Below are positions 1 to 10,421 of a DNA stretch of 64,000 nt, piece by piece; the first letter of the stretch is position 1, and each line of letters opens with the position of its first letter. Below the pieces are notes generated by a model that saw only the letters and a program-made list of their open reading frames with translations, was not told the origin of the DNA and did not search any database. The stretch lies in assembly GCA_947561585.1 (NCBI GenBank), contig CANNZV010001617.1, positions 62,001 to 126,000 of the forward strand, given 5' to 3'. The stretch comes from Caprella mutica. Lineage: Eukaryota; Arthropoda; Malacostraca; Amphipoda; Caprellidae. The position numbers and the translations under genes are program-made.

Positions 1-443
1 ACAAAATCATCCCGAAAATAGATTATCTCTGCTAAAATATTTAATTGATTTCCAAAGTTATTATTTAGAGAAATAGCAACCATTGCTTTTTAATTTTGTA
101 ATTAAAAGAGCTGTGAGTGGAGCAGAAGTATTACTCTGACTGAAATAAATGCTGCTAGCTAGGGGAGAGTCACAGTACTCGGAAAGTTAATGTTAATAAA
201 GGTATATCATATTTTAATAGAGGTCTTCTTGCTGTTCTTGTTCTTGTTCTCGTTGTTCTTGTTGTTGTTCTCGTTGTAGCTCACACAGAGACAGGCACGA
301 CTGCCTCACCATAAGATTGATCAGCTCTTAGGGTCACTTAATTGCTTTATTATTAGATTAAGTCTCAGCGCTAATAACTCCCACACTTAATTAATAACAC
401 TTAAGCCATTTAATACTGCCGTGGAAAAGACATTGCAAAACTT
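1..443. other. AT-rich non-coding flank, presumed gene A intron or upstream DNA
   Basis: No coding frame is visible. At about 218-278 there is a degenerate pyrimidine-rich microsatellite of TTCTTG/TTCTCG/TTGTTG triplets. Because gene A exons enter the window already inside the homeobox, this stretch is probably intronic, but that is an inference from the absence of its 5' exons here. Confidence 0.5.
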
Positions 444-994
444 ATAATACTAGCATTAATTATTATTTATTATAATACTAGCATTAATTATTATTTATTA
501 TAATACTAGCATTAATTATTATTTATTCTATTACTATCATTAATTATTATTTATTCTAATATTATCCTTAATTATTATTTATTATAATACTAGCATTAAT
601 TATTATTTATTCTATTACTATCATTAATTATTATTTATTATAATACTATCATTAATTATTATTTATTCTATTACTATCATTAATTATTATTTATTCTAAT
701 ATTATCCTTAATTATTATTTATTATAATATTATCATTAATTATTATTTATTCTATTACTATCATTAATTATTATTCATTCTATTACTATCATTAATTATT
801 ATTTATTATAATACTATCATTAATTATTATTTATTATAATACTATCATTAATTATTATTTATTCTAATATTATCCTTAATTATTATTTATTATAATATTA
901 TCATTAATTATTATTTATTATAATACTATCATTAATTATTATTTATTATAATATTATCATTAATTATTATTTATTATAATACTATCATTAATTA
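444..994. repeat. 28-bp AT-rich tandem array, about 20 copies
   Basis: The unit is roughly ATTAATTATTATTTATT followed by CTATTACTATC or ATAATACTAGC. Sub-variants (CTATTACTATC, ATAATACTATC, CTAATATTATC) recur in runs, which suggests secondary duplication of blocks. It is made almost only of A and T and is not coding. Confidence 0.9.
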
Positions 995-1304
995 ATCTAC
1001 TATCATCACTGTTATTAATTATAATTTATTATTTTCAATTATTGTTTTCTCTATTTCCATTGATTTGCTGTAGCTAATGACACAACACTAAACTTAGCAT
1101 CTAAAGGGTCTAACGCTAATTCTTATTGTATTCAATTTGACATTATAAATATCATTATTAGTTATCTACAATTAAAAAGGAGAAGGCTAAAAACAATGTA
1201 AAAAATTTCATTATTTTATAATAATTTTTAAATATTATTATGTTTTAATTATTAATTTTCATAATAGTTTGTCATTTAAAATATAGGTATTAATATCTCC
1301 TTAG

Positions 1305-1533
1305 TGTTGAGGGTAATTAGAAATGCATGGTATTTTCCTTAATTCTTATTGCAATCTTCTTCTGCTGCCCCATCTGTCCGGCAATAGGAAAATAATTAAA
1401 CTGAATACTTTTTTAATGATGTACAGCTTTTATTACACCCCGGTTGTATAAATTCTGTAATAATTGCGAGGCACGTCTTGAAGTTATTACAGTACATAAA
1501 CATAGAAAACGGAGACATTTTTATGGTGTTTAT
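1305..1533 (-). repeat. Copy 1 of a ~210-bp dispersed repeat (inverted partner at 20516-20725)
   Basis: Read on the minus strand this matches the + strand at 20516-20725 for nearly its whole length. Shared blocks include CCGGGGTGTAATAAAAGCTG, GTATTCAGTTTAATTATTTT and GCCGGACAGATGGGGCAGCA. The only clearly diverged part is a short patch between AATAACTTC and the CCGGGG block, where this copy has extra sequence. No terminal inverted repeats or open frame were seen. It could be a SINE-like or other mobile sequence, a non-coding RNA, or a duplicated regulatory element. Confidence 0.85.
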
Positions 1534-1603
1534 TTAACATTAACTACAAAAATCATCAATAGTATTATTCAGATTAAGCGACTGTTAGATATTATCTGAC
1601 TCA

Positions 1604-2675
1604 TAATATCACTCATCAGGCAGTGATAGTACTTACTATCACTCATTAGGCAGTGATAGTACTTACTATCACTCATCAGGCAGTGATAGTACTCACTATC
1701 ACTCATCAGGCAGTGATAGTACTCACTATCACTCATTAGGCAGTGATAGTACTCACTATCACTCATTAGGCAGTGATAGTACTCACTATCACTCATCAGG
1801 CAGTGATAGTACTCACTATCACTCATTAGGCAGTGATAGTACTCACTATCACTCATTAGGCAGTGATAGTACTCACCATCACTCATCAGGCAGTGATAGT
1901 ACTCACTATCACTCATTAGGCAGTGATAGTACTCACTATCACTCATTAGGCAGTGATAGTACTCACTATCACTCATTAGGCAGTGATAGTACTCACTATC
2001 ACTCATTAGGCAGTGATAGTACTCACTATCACTCATTAGGCAGTGATAGTACTCACTATCACTCATCAGGCAGTGATAGTACTCACTATCACTCATTAGG
2101 CAGTGATAGTACTCACTATCACTCATTAGGCAGTGATAGTACTCACCATCATTCATCAGGCAGTGATAGTACTCACTATCACTCATTAGGCAGTGATAGT
2201 ACTCACCATCACTCATTAGGCAGTGATAGTACTCAATATCACTCATCAGGCAGTGATAGTACTCACTATCACTCATTAGGCAGTGATAGTACTCACTATC
2301 ACTCATTAGGCAGTGATAGTACTCACTATCACTCATTAGGCAGTGATAGTACTCACTATCACTCATTAGGCAGTGATAGTACTCACTATCACTCATTAGG
2401 CAGTGATAGTACTCACTATCACTTATTAGGCAGTGATAGTACTTACTATCACTCATCAGGCAGTGATAGTACTCACTATCACTTATCAGGCAGTGATAGT
2501 ACTCACTATCACTCATTAGGCAGTGATAGTACTCACTATCACTCATTAGGCAGTGATAGTACTCACTATCACTCATCAGGCAGTGATAGTACTCACTATC
2601 ACTCATCAGGCAGTGATAGTACTCACTATCACTCATTAGGCAGTGATAGTACTCACTATCACTCATTAGGCAGTG
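1604..2675. repeat. 30-bp tandem array, about 36 copies, with a dyad in each unit
   Basis: The period is exactly 30. Each unit contains a perfect inverted repeat: AGTGATAGT, a 4-base ACTC loop, then ACTATCACT, followed by CATTAGGC or CATCAGGC. Variation is mostly C/T at one site (CATYAGG) and C/T in CACYATC or ACTYAC. Because 30 is a multiple of three, the minus strand is open for 365 codons as a 10-residue repeat (MSDSEYYHCL). I treat that as an artefact of the period, since no splice signals or non-repeat coding sequence adjoin it. Confidence 0.95.
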
Positions 2676-3896
2676 TTAATACCTCTAATTCTTTTTATTC
2701 CCAATCAAAATGTTCCGAGCAAAATCCCCCACTAACAAATATAATAAGACACAGAGAACTTTATCCCGAATCACACGTCCCTAGTTTGTAAAATCGCCTC
2801 TAATGACTGCTATCATTAGTAAATTAAATCAAGAGTCTGTGATAACAGTCACTGGCAGGAGAGAGTCGCCAAAACACTCCATAGGGCAGGGCACAGCGAG
2901 AGGCGAGAGCGCGATGTGTAGCGACTGTACGAGGCTAGTGAGGGGAGCGAGAAGGAGAAGTGTGACTGTTGATTACTTTATTGAGAGCTATGGGTGGTTA
3001 TTAGATGGCACAACACTTCACAATGTCACAGTCTTGTGACGCACGCAACTTACAATAGTAATGTCATAAAAGATAATACAGCATAACATTGCTTCTTTTT
3101 ACTAGGAATGGTTGTCCATTATTGCCATCGACTTAAATGTCTATGGCATTCGTAGGTAGAGACCAAACTCTTTAGTAACTCCAATAGTTATATATTGTCA
3201 AAAGTGATTGTTTTCCTTCTCACCAAACAGATGTAGATGGAGTTAATGTTTTTGGTAGACTTTGAAGTGCGCAGATGACACCGTTTCATTGTTTCTCTTC
3301 CTGTTACTAATGGGGTGTCTACACACTCATGATAGTGCACTTCCTCCCCATTCCAGCCCACTAATTCCTCCTAATTGGGGCACATCAATCCCCGCATCAA
3401 ACAAACAGGCGCAACATTAGTTAACTTCAAATAGACACTCTAGCTAGTTCACAGCAGCTTTCTGTACATTAATTTTCCATGCTAACGCTATAGGATGCAC
3501 CATAAACCAACGTCACTTAGCTACATTATATGAATATGCATGACTCTTATGTAGATACACCTTATTTTATACATCCTAATTCATGTGCTACGGAATTATA
3601 CTTTGTAGAATTTTACTCAATAATCTACATTTTCATTTATTGGTATTTTAATAAAGTATAATTGTTACTTTGAACGTTAATGATTGAAATGTAAATAGCT
3701 AATCTGCCAGTTGTACTAGTTTATTTCTGGTCCTAGTCTACTCATTACTGGTAGTTACAATTCTCTCACCCTCCACACGCGATAAAAATATACCCAGCAA
3801 TCGATCTTCACTTCTTCTCTACTTACTTGACATATAAAAGACCAAGCTAAAGATACAGACAGTAGAGTATCCCATTGACCTGCTGTCTCTCCTAGG
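2676..3896. other. Unique non-coding sequence between arrays
   Basis: No supported gene. A GC-richer patch at 2840-2990 gives a 78-codon open frame (2803-3039, +) with no recognisable domain. A second patch at 3310-3420 is rich in TAATT-type homeodomain core sites (CCACTAATTCCTCCTAATTG), which would suit an enhancer but proves nothing alone. Confidence 0.5.
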
Positions 3897-3901
3897 TCTC
3901 A

Positions 3902-5194
3902 TGTCTCCCAGTTCTCATCTCTCCCAGTTCCCATCTCTCTCAGCTCCCATCTATCCCAGTTCCCATCTCTCCCAGCTCCCATCTCTCCCAGTTCCCATCT
4001 CTCACAGTTCCCATCTCTCCCAGTTCCCATCTCTCCCAGCTCCCATCTCTTCCAGTTCCCATCTCTTCCAGCTCCCATCTCTCCCAGTTCCCATCTCTCA
4101 CAGTTCCCATCTCTCCCAGTTCCCATCTCTCCCAGCTCCCATCTATCCCAGTTCCCATCTCTCCCAGCTCCCATCTCTTCCAGTTCCCATATCTTCCAGC
4201 TCCCATCTCTCCCAGTTCCCATCTCTTCCAGTTCCCATCTCTCACAGTTCCCATCTCTCCCAGTTCCCATCTCTCCCAGCTCCCATCTCTCCCAGTTCCC
4301 ATCTCTTCCAGTTCCCATCTCTCACAGTTCCCATCTCTCCAAGTTCCCATCTCTCACAGTTCCCATCTCTTCCAGTTCCCATCTCTTCCAGCTCCCATCT
4401 CTCCCAGTTCCCATCTCTCCCAGTTCCCATCTCTTCCAGTTCCCATCTCTCCCAGTTCCCATCTCTCTCAGCTCCCATCTATCCCAGTTCCCATCTCTCC
4501 CAGCTCCCATCTCTCCCAGTTCCCATCTCTCCCAGTTCCCATCTCTCCAAGTTCCCATCTCTCACAGTTCCCATCTCTTCCAGTTCCCATCTCTTCCAGT
4601 TCCCATCTCTCCCAGCTCCCATCTCTCCCAGTTCCCATCTCTTCCAGTTCCCATCTCTCTCAGTTCCCATCTCTCCCAGTTCTCATCTCTCCCAGTTCTC
4701 ATCTCTCACAGTTCCCATCTCTCCCAGCTCCCATCTCTCCCAGTTCCCATCTCTTCCAGTTCCCATCTCTCTCAGTTCCCATCTCTCCCAGCTCCCATCT
4801 CTCCCAGTTCCCATCTCTTCCAGTTCCCATCTATCCCAGTTCCCATCTCTCCCAGCTCCCATCTCTCCCAGTTCCCATCTCTCCCAGTTCCCATCTCTCC
4901 AAGTTCCCATCTCTCACAGTTCCCATCTCTTCCAGTTCCCATCTCTTCCAGTTCCCATCTCTCCCAGCTCCCATCTCTCCCAGTTCCCATCTCTTCCAGT
5001 TCCCATCTCTCTCAGTTCCCATCTCTCCCAGTTCTCATCTCTCCCAGTTCTCATCTCTCACAGTTCCCATCTCTCCCAGCTCCCATCTCTCCCAGTTCCC
5101 ATCTCTTCCAGTTCCCATCTCTCTCAGTTCCCATCTCTCCCAGTTCTCATCTCTCCCAGTTCTCATCTCTCCCAGTTCTCATCTCTCCAAGTTC
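3902..5194. repeat. 16-bp pyrimidine-rich tandem array, about 81 copies, with 352-bp higher-order repeat
   Basis: The unit is CCATCTCTCCCAGTTC with variants CAGCTC, TTCCAG, TCACAG and TATCCC. The variant order is not random: the stretch at 4479-4670 recurs at 4831-5022, and the minus-strand translations of the two are identical over 63 residues, an offset of 352 bp or 22 units. The strong purine/pyrimidine strand asymmetry leaves a 471-codon + strand frame and many minus-strand frames open. These are repeat artefacts. Confidence 0.95.
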
Positions 5195-5346
5195 TTCAAA
5201 GGTCTTCCTCTCTCCACCTCATAACTGTGGCTCAGTTACTAATACTCCTATGGGCCACAGTCCGACTCCATGCTTCCACCAGACAAGATACTCTGTTTTT
5301 ATTTTTCATTTGGTAACTAAATGGAAACAGTTGTAGCCACTAAAAA

Positions 5347-5482
5347 TGAGGAGTAACTCATCAGGTGACCTCTAACTGAGAGGTAACCCATCAGGTGACC
5401 TCTAACTGAGGGGTAACCCATCAGTCATCAGATGACCTCTAACCCATCAGGTGACCTCTAACTGAGGGGTACCCCATCATGT
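5347..5482. repeat. Short imperfect tandem repeat, unit ~30 bp, about 4-5 copies
   Basis: The unit is built around GGTGACCTCTAACTGAGGGG followed by TAACCCATCA. One copy carries a short insertion (GTCATCAGAT). It follows the 16-bp array after about 150 bp of unique sequence. Confidence 0.8.
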
Positions 5483-5950
5483 CATTTTTTTCTCACCGTA
5501 GGAAGTTTCATTGCCAAGCTAATTTCAGTCTAATTAGATAATGTATCGAATATTTTAGTTTGATTTCAGCGAAATGAGACTGTAGTGTAATTACTCTAAT
5601 GTGGGCCAATGTTACGTTACAATTTTTCATTTCATTTAGTAATAATTTAGCATATTCTAATATTATAAATAACATTTGATATCATAAAGAGAACATTGTA
5701 AAAATCTATACCAACATCTCACATCAAATTGATAATAATCATTCAAATTCGAACTTCACTTCCAATTTGCCAAACAAAGAAAATGATTGATAGGAAGTAA
5801 CTTGAAGATTCTCCTCCTGTTCCTGTCATTGCTAACTTTTGCACATTCCACATTATTAGGAATTGGTGTCGGGGAATCATTCCCAATGGAATGGGAACGA
5901 CATGATAGTTCTAACTTCCGAAAGAATGGGGCCTTTTGAGGTAGATATCG

Positions 5951-6046
5951 CTCTTTCACTTCTCTTTCACTTCTCTTTCACTTCTCATTCACTTCTCTTT
6001 CACTTCTCTTTCACTTCTCATTCACTTCTCTTTCACTTCTCATTCT
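5951..6046. repeat. 11-bp tandem repeat (CTCTTTCACTT), about 9 copies
   Basis: Near-perfect copies of CTCTTTCACTT with occasional CTCATTCACTT. Non-coding. Confidence 0.85.
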
Positions 6047-6579
6047 TAAACTAAATGCAATTTTTTTAATTGAATAATAAAGAGGAATAAGAATTATAAT
6101 TACTATATATTTTTATATATTCATTGGTACCCCTCACTTTAGAGGGATTTCAGACGTGGGGCAAATGTGGGACGGGGGACTGCAAGCGTCCAACCCTAGC
6201 CGCTTGCATAGGAGTCCCTCTCAATCCCACGTCTGATCCCACGTCTTGTAAGACGTGGGACATCCTCATGTCCCGCATCTAATTCCATTCTGTTCATACT
6301 TGGGACAGCAAGGGATCCAAGGACGTAGGACAGCGAGGAATCAATGCGTCCTACGTCTTGAGTCTTACGTCTTGCTAGGGACATCCCTCTTCCAAATTGC
6401 TTTCGCTTAATTGTGTTATATATATCTCCATATATGTATATGAAATCAAAAAATCATACTATTTTCATTACCATTCATTTTTTATAGTGTACATGTACAT
6501 ATGGCTGTATATCAATTAGTTTAATGATACATATAGTTATATACAAGGAAATTGTAAGAAATGAAGATAGAAATGAAAT

Positions 6580-6622
6580 GGAGTTCTTGAAGTCTGCGAT
6601 GCTACCACTGAGCCATCCTGGA
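6580..6622 (-). other. tRNA-like fragment (A-box), possible SINE head
   Basis: On the minus strand the sequence TGGCTCAGTGGTAGCATCGC matches the 5' half of a tRNA, including an internal promoter A-box (TGGCTCAGTGG). It is followed by ACTTCAAGAACTCC, which resembles a degenerate B-box, but no complete cloverleaf can be drawn. A decayed tRNA-derived SINE or tRNA pseudogene is the likeliest reading. Confidence 0.3.
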
Positions 6623-6794
6623 CATGGTAGAAGTAGGATTGTGAATGCACTTTATGCAATATGATAACTCGTGTTTTTTTTTTAAGTTATTATAAATAAA
6701 TGTAACTTAATATTGTATTGATTTTGTATTTTTCTTTTTTAACATAAATGTTAGAAATATATTTATGATGTTATATATAGTTATCTATTAATAT

Positions 6795-6885
6795 TTATCA
6801 ATACCTACCTAGTTAACCTACTAGTGTAAATCAATACCTACCAAGTTACCTACCAGTTTTTATCAATACCTACCTTGTTACCTAG
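6795..6885. repeat. Short imperfect repeat of ATCAATACCTACC, 3 copies
   Basis: ATCAATACCTACC followed by AGTTA/TGTTA and CCTA recurs three times at a spacing of about 30-40 bp, inside the AT-rich centre of the candidate transposon. Confidence 0.6.
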
Positions 6886-7194
6886 ATTTATAATTTATAA
6901 TTTCAAACATTCAATCGAAATTTTTGAGCTGTCCGATAGACGAGGGACATCCCGCATGGGACAGACGTAAGATTTGAGTAAGATATAAGATGTAGTACAC
7001 ACATGGGACATCCCTTGTAGTTGAGACGTAAGGTATCCCACTTGTTCAAGGCGTGGGATGTGAGTGGTTTCAAGACGTGGTAAAGAAGTAGGTGTGGAAG
7101 ACGTCTGAAATCCCTTATCTCTCGCCATGCCTCGTTAGCGAGGGATTTCCCCTTTCTGTCCTACGCGGAACAGAGAAGAAATGCTTAGCATCTT

Positions 7195-7445
7195 CTCTTG
7201 TTCACCACTTTTTCAATGTCTTTCCACCCCATCATTTCTCCTCTTGTTCACCACTCTTTCTCTGCCTGTTCAGTGTGTTCACCCCATCCTTCCTCCTCTC
7301 CTTCACACCTCTTTCACTGTCTCTCCACCCTATCCTTCCTCCTGTTTTTCACCACTCTTTCTCCTCTTGTTCACCACTCTTTCTCCGCCAGTTCACCCCA
7401 TTCCTCCTCCTCTTACTCACACACATCCTCCCCCTCTTTCTCACG
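7195..7445. repeat. Imperfect pyrimidine-rich tandem repeat
   Basis: Degenerate units of TTCACCACTCTTTCTCC and CACCCCATCCTTCCTCC alternate at roughly 20-45 bp. Strand asymmetry opens three overlapping + strand frames of 91-140 codons that share no recognisable domain and are not called as genes. Confidence 0.75.
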
Positions 7446-7639
7446 AATCTCCTCGATAAATCATTGTTATTGACCGAAAGAGATGGAGTAATGCGCTCAG
7501 GAGGCGGTTACTAAATCCAATTACCAGAGATCATTCGAAAGTTTTGTTTGCTAACCTAATAAGAGACAGAGGAGAGTGTGTCTGTCATACACCCGCACAA
7601 AGAAACTAGGCTTTCGCGCCATATCTCGCCAATGTACTC

Positions 7640-7735
7640 TGAATGTAGCTAGGATACACTAGGCTACACTACAACGTAGCTTGGTTACACTACAATGTAC
7701 CTAGGCTACACTACAATGTACCTAGGCTACACTAC
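7640..7735. repeat. ~21-bp tandem repeat (CTAGGCTACACTACAATGTAC), 4 copies
   Basis: Units carry the core AGGCTACACTACAATGTACC. The first copies are diverged (GGATACACT, ACGTAGCTTGG) and the last ones nearly identical. Confidence 0.75.
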
Positions 7736-7877
7736 TGACACATGATATCATACATATATGCCATTTACTTCAAATACATACTTCCTTCCATTTTGAATCG
7801 TTATTGAATTCTTTTAAATTTAAAACTAACTTTTGATCGAAATAAAATTTAGATTGAGTTTATTATTATTTACTAGA

Positions 7878-8490
7878 AATTTGGAGTCAACTGATATTTG
7901 GAGTCAAGTGATATTTGGAGTGAAGTGATATTTGGAGTCAAGTGATATTTGGAGTCAACTGTTATTTGGAGTGAAGTGATATTTGGAGTGAAGTGATATT
8001 TGGAGTCAAGTGATATTTGGAGTCAAGTGATATTTGGAGTCAAGTGATATTTGGAGTGAAGTGATATTTGGAGTGAAGTGATATTTGGAGTGAAGTGATA
8101 TTTGGAGTCAAGTGATATTTGGAGTCAAGTGATATTTGGAGTCAAGTGATATTTGGAGTCAAGTGATATTTGGAGTCAAGTGATATTTGGAGTCAAGTGA
8201 TATTTGGAGTCAAGTGATATTTGGAGTCAAGTGATATTTGGAGTCAAGTGATATTTGGAGTCAAGTGATATTTGGAGTCAAGTGATATTTGGAGTCAAGT
8301 GATATTTGGAGTCAAGTGATATTTAAAGTCAAGTGATATTTGGAGTCAAGTGATATTTGGAGTCAAGTGATATTTGGAGTCAAGTGATATTTAAAGTCAA
8401 GTGATATTTGGAGTCAAGTGATATTTGGAGTCAAGTGATATTTAAAGTCAAGTGATATTTGGAGTCAAGTGATATTTGGAGTCAAGTGAT
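7878..8490. repeat. 17-bp tandem array (TATTTGGAGTCAAGTGA), about 36 copies
   Basis: A highly uniform 17-bp array. Diverged units (GGAGTGAAG, GTCAACTG) cluster in the first 250 bp. In the right half a TTTAAAGTC variant recurs at intervals of about 68 and 51 bp (4 and 3 units), suggesting block expansion. Non-coding. Confidence 0.95.
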
Positions 8491-8655
8491 AGAGTCAGTG
8501 TGACTCATAGCTCTACTCATTGCCTCTGATGTTCTTTCTCTCCCATTCATCTCCCTCACCAACTTCTAACCCTCTAAAAACTTGGACTAAAATGCAAACA
8601 AATGATACCATTAAGCCTCAGCACATTCTTTGCCAACTGACAGCCTCTGCCGTGA

Positions 8656-8782
8656 GGGGGGGATCTGAGTTATCGAACGGTTCCACATTTTCGATATTAA
8701 GGAAAATTGCACTATTCTAACTAGTATATTTTTTAATAAATCAAAAATATGAAAACCGTTCAATAACTCAGATCTCACCCTA
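8656..8782. mobile_element. Small foldback/MITE-like inverted repeat
   Basis: The left arm at 8662-8684 (GATCTGAGTTATCGAACGG...) is mirrored by the right arm at 8751-8777, whose reverse complement reads GATCTGAGTTATTGAACGG. The spacer is AT-rich. A partial copy of the left arm, including CCACATTTTCGAT, lies at 19870-19905, so the sequence is dispersed. No target-site duplication or coding capacity was seen. Confidence 0.55.
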
Positions 8783-8978
8783 GCTATCGATTCACAGTAT
8801 CTCATCTAACTAAAGCAGGGCAACTATTGAATGTTCTAATAGCTAATTTGAACAGTTAAAGTCATTTAGATGTGCAGGTTGTATTATTTGGGCTCAGATG
8901 GGAGTATTAAATGTGTGTAAATTATTACTCAATTATAATATTCCAGCCAATGTTTTTTGTAACAGCTCTTATACATTA

Positions 8979-9080
8979 CCTATAGTCTATAGTCTATAGT
9001 CTATAGTCTATAGTCTATAGTCTATAGTCTATTGTGTATTGTCTATAGTCTAAAGTCTATAGTCTATACTCTATAGTGTT
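8979..9080. repeat. 7-bp tandem repeat (TAGTCTA), about 14 copies
   Basis: A simple AGTCTAT heptamer array with a few substitutions (TTGTGTA, TAAAGTC, TACTCTA). It lies about 430 bp upstream of the first visible gene A exon, inside the intron. Confidence 0.85.
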
Positions 9081-9506
9081 TTAATATTCATTGAAATCCA
9101 TTTGCAGATGCTAGTTAGGAGACAATTTTCGTTTTTTCATTGTTTATGCATAGATTTCGTGTTCACAATATAGTTTTAAAATTTAGATTTTAGTTTACAG
9201 AATCTCCATATTTTCCGTGAAATAAAAATCCGAATCAACGAAATATAAACAAATTAGTGCTATCCAGTTCCTGAATTACAATAATCTCTATTTTTTATTA
9301 CCACAAATATAAAGCACCTATTCTCTTTACTACCAATCTGCCAAAATATAATTCATTTAAAGACTTTCTTATTAGTTTGTTGTTCGGAACATTCGATACC
9401 ATTCTTAGGCCTATCCAGTTACAGAATTATTTTAATGTCCAATTAAATCCTCAGGTTCTTTTTCATCACACTCACCTATCAAATTTCTCCATTTTTCTCA
9501 TTTTAG

Positions 9507-9684
9507 GTTTGGTTCCAAAATCGACGGGCGAAGTGGCGCAAGACTGAGAAGACTTGGGGCAAGAGTACCATCATGGCGGAGTACGGACTGTACGGGGCAA
9601 TGGTCAGACACTCGCTGCCTCTTCCCGAAACCATAGTCAAGAGTGTGGAGGCCGGGGAAGAATGTCCGGCACCTTGGCTTCTTG
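9507..9684 (+). CDS. Vsx: Gene A exon: end of homeodomain plus CVC domain
   Basis: The exon begins right after TTTTAG and ends before GTAAAT. Its 59 codons plus one base start with [12 protein letters not shown], which is recognition helix 3 of a homeodomain from residue 47, with the Gln50 typical of the paired-like class and Asn51. An intron between residues 46 and 47 is common in this class. It is followed by [19 protein letters not shown] and [16 protein letters not shown], the CVC domain that is diagnostic of the Vsx/Chx10 family. Within it the Trp-Gly-x-Ser and [13 protein letters not shown] blocks are intact. The usual Cys before Trp (EKCWG in the relatives I recall) is Thr here. The last bases, CCT TGG CTT CTT G, join to GG in the next exon to give APWLLGMH. 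Confidence 0.93.
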
Positions 9685-9946
9685 GTAAATAATAATTACT
9701 TTGAAATCACTTTTTTATTAAATTTTTACATAAATTACAAAACAGTTCAAAATGAAAGTTTATATTGCATTTCTATCATTCCAAAAAAAGTTAGTGAATT
9801 AATAACTTCTAATATCATCATTCACTTTATTATTGAAGTATAATTTTCATAGCGAAGTGAACTCGAGAGAAGTAGTCCGAACTCTAAACTGTGTATAATT
9901 TCGCAATGATCTTCCTCAAAACATCCAGAAACATCTTGTTCTTCAG

Positions 9947-10322
9947 GGATGCATCGCAAGAGTGTTGAAGCTGCCAAGACTTTCCATACCAATGACGAAG
10001 ATGGCACCGCTTCTAACCATGCAACTGAAGATAAAGATAACCAAGAGCAAGTGGTGAACTCAACAACATCGTGTGATTTCACCGAAAGTACCAACATGGA
10101 GGGCATTTGTACATCATCAAATGTAACGGAAAGCAGTAATATAGATAGAAAAATAGAACTTCTCCATCCTGATGATCTTGTGAAAGAATCCAATGGAGAA
10201 CCTAGTTTACCATTGATTAAGAAAATTAGAATGCAGTCCAAAAGAGTTCCTTCGCATGCTGACTCAATGAGGACTGATGTGGATGATAAGACTGATCAGG
10301 ATGACAACAGAGGGGACTTCAG
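9947..10322 (+). CDS. Vsx: Gene A exon: end of CVC domain and acidic linker
   Basis: The acceptor is TTGTTCTTCAG and the donor AG|GTGAGT. The first two bases complete a Gly codon and the frame continues MHRKSVEAAK, the conserved tail of the CVC domain (PWLLGMHRKS). The following ~115 residues are low in hydrophobics, rich in Asp, Glu, Ser, Thr and Asn, and end DDKTDQDDNRGDF. No further domain is recognised; Vsx proteins generally have poorly conserved C-terminal regions. Two bases (AG) carry over to the next exon. The opposite strand is open for 139 codons here (9822-10241), which is a shadow frame. Confidence 0.88.
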
Positions 10323-10325
10323 GTG

Positions 10326-10349
10326 AGTGCCTTCCTTCCTTCCTTCCTT
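10326..10349. repeat. CCTT microsatellite in gene A last intron
   Basis: Four to five copies of CCTT directly after the donor site. Confidence 0.6.
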
Positions 10350-10421
10350 GGTAAATATTTCACAAAATATGAAAACTGAATACTAATTTCATAAAATAAC
10401 AAAAAAAAATTTTTCATTCAG

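Larger units (their letters stand above)
6131..7120. mobile_element. Candidate ~1-kb non-autonomous DNA transposon with palindromic ends
   Basis: The left end has GGGATTTCAGACGT at 6144-6157 and the right end has its exact reverse complement, ACGTCTGAAATCCC, at 7101-7114. Outside the left arm is CCCTC...GAGGG. The interior near both ends is unusually rich in nested palindromes, including a perfect 11-bp-stem hairpin at 6237-6260 (TCCCACGTCTT / AAGACGTGGGA) and repeated GGGACATCCC-type motifs on both flanks, while the centre (6430-6890) is AT-rich. No transposase frame is present, so if mobile it depended on another element. No clear target-site duplication was seen and the superfamily is unknown. 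A related CCTCGTTAGCGAGGGATTT lies just outside at 7130-7148. Confidence 0.55.

Noticed and set aside
1569..2666. 365-codon minus-strand open frame (MSDSEYYHCL repeats)
   Set aside because: It lies wholly in the 30-bp array; a period divisible by three keeps the frame open. No splice sites, leader or non-repeat coding sequence.
3901..5316. 471-codon + frame of Ser/Pro/His-rich repeats and overlapping minus frames
   Set aside because: Product of the pyrimidine-rich 16-bp array, which has no stop codons in any + phase. Codon choice is fixed by the unit.
9822..10241. 139-codon minus-strand frame
   Set aside because: Shadow of the gene A acidic-linker exon on the + strand.
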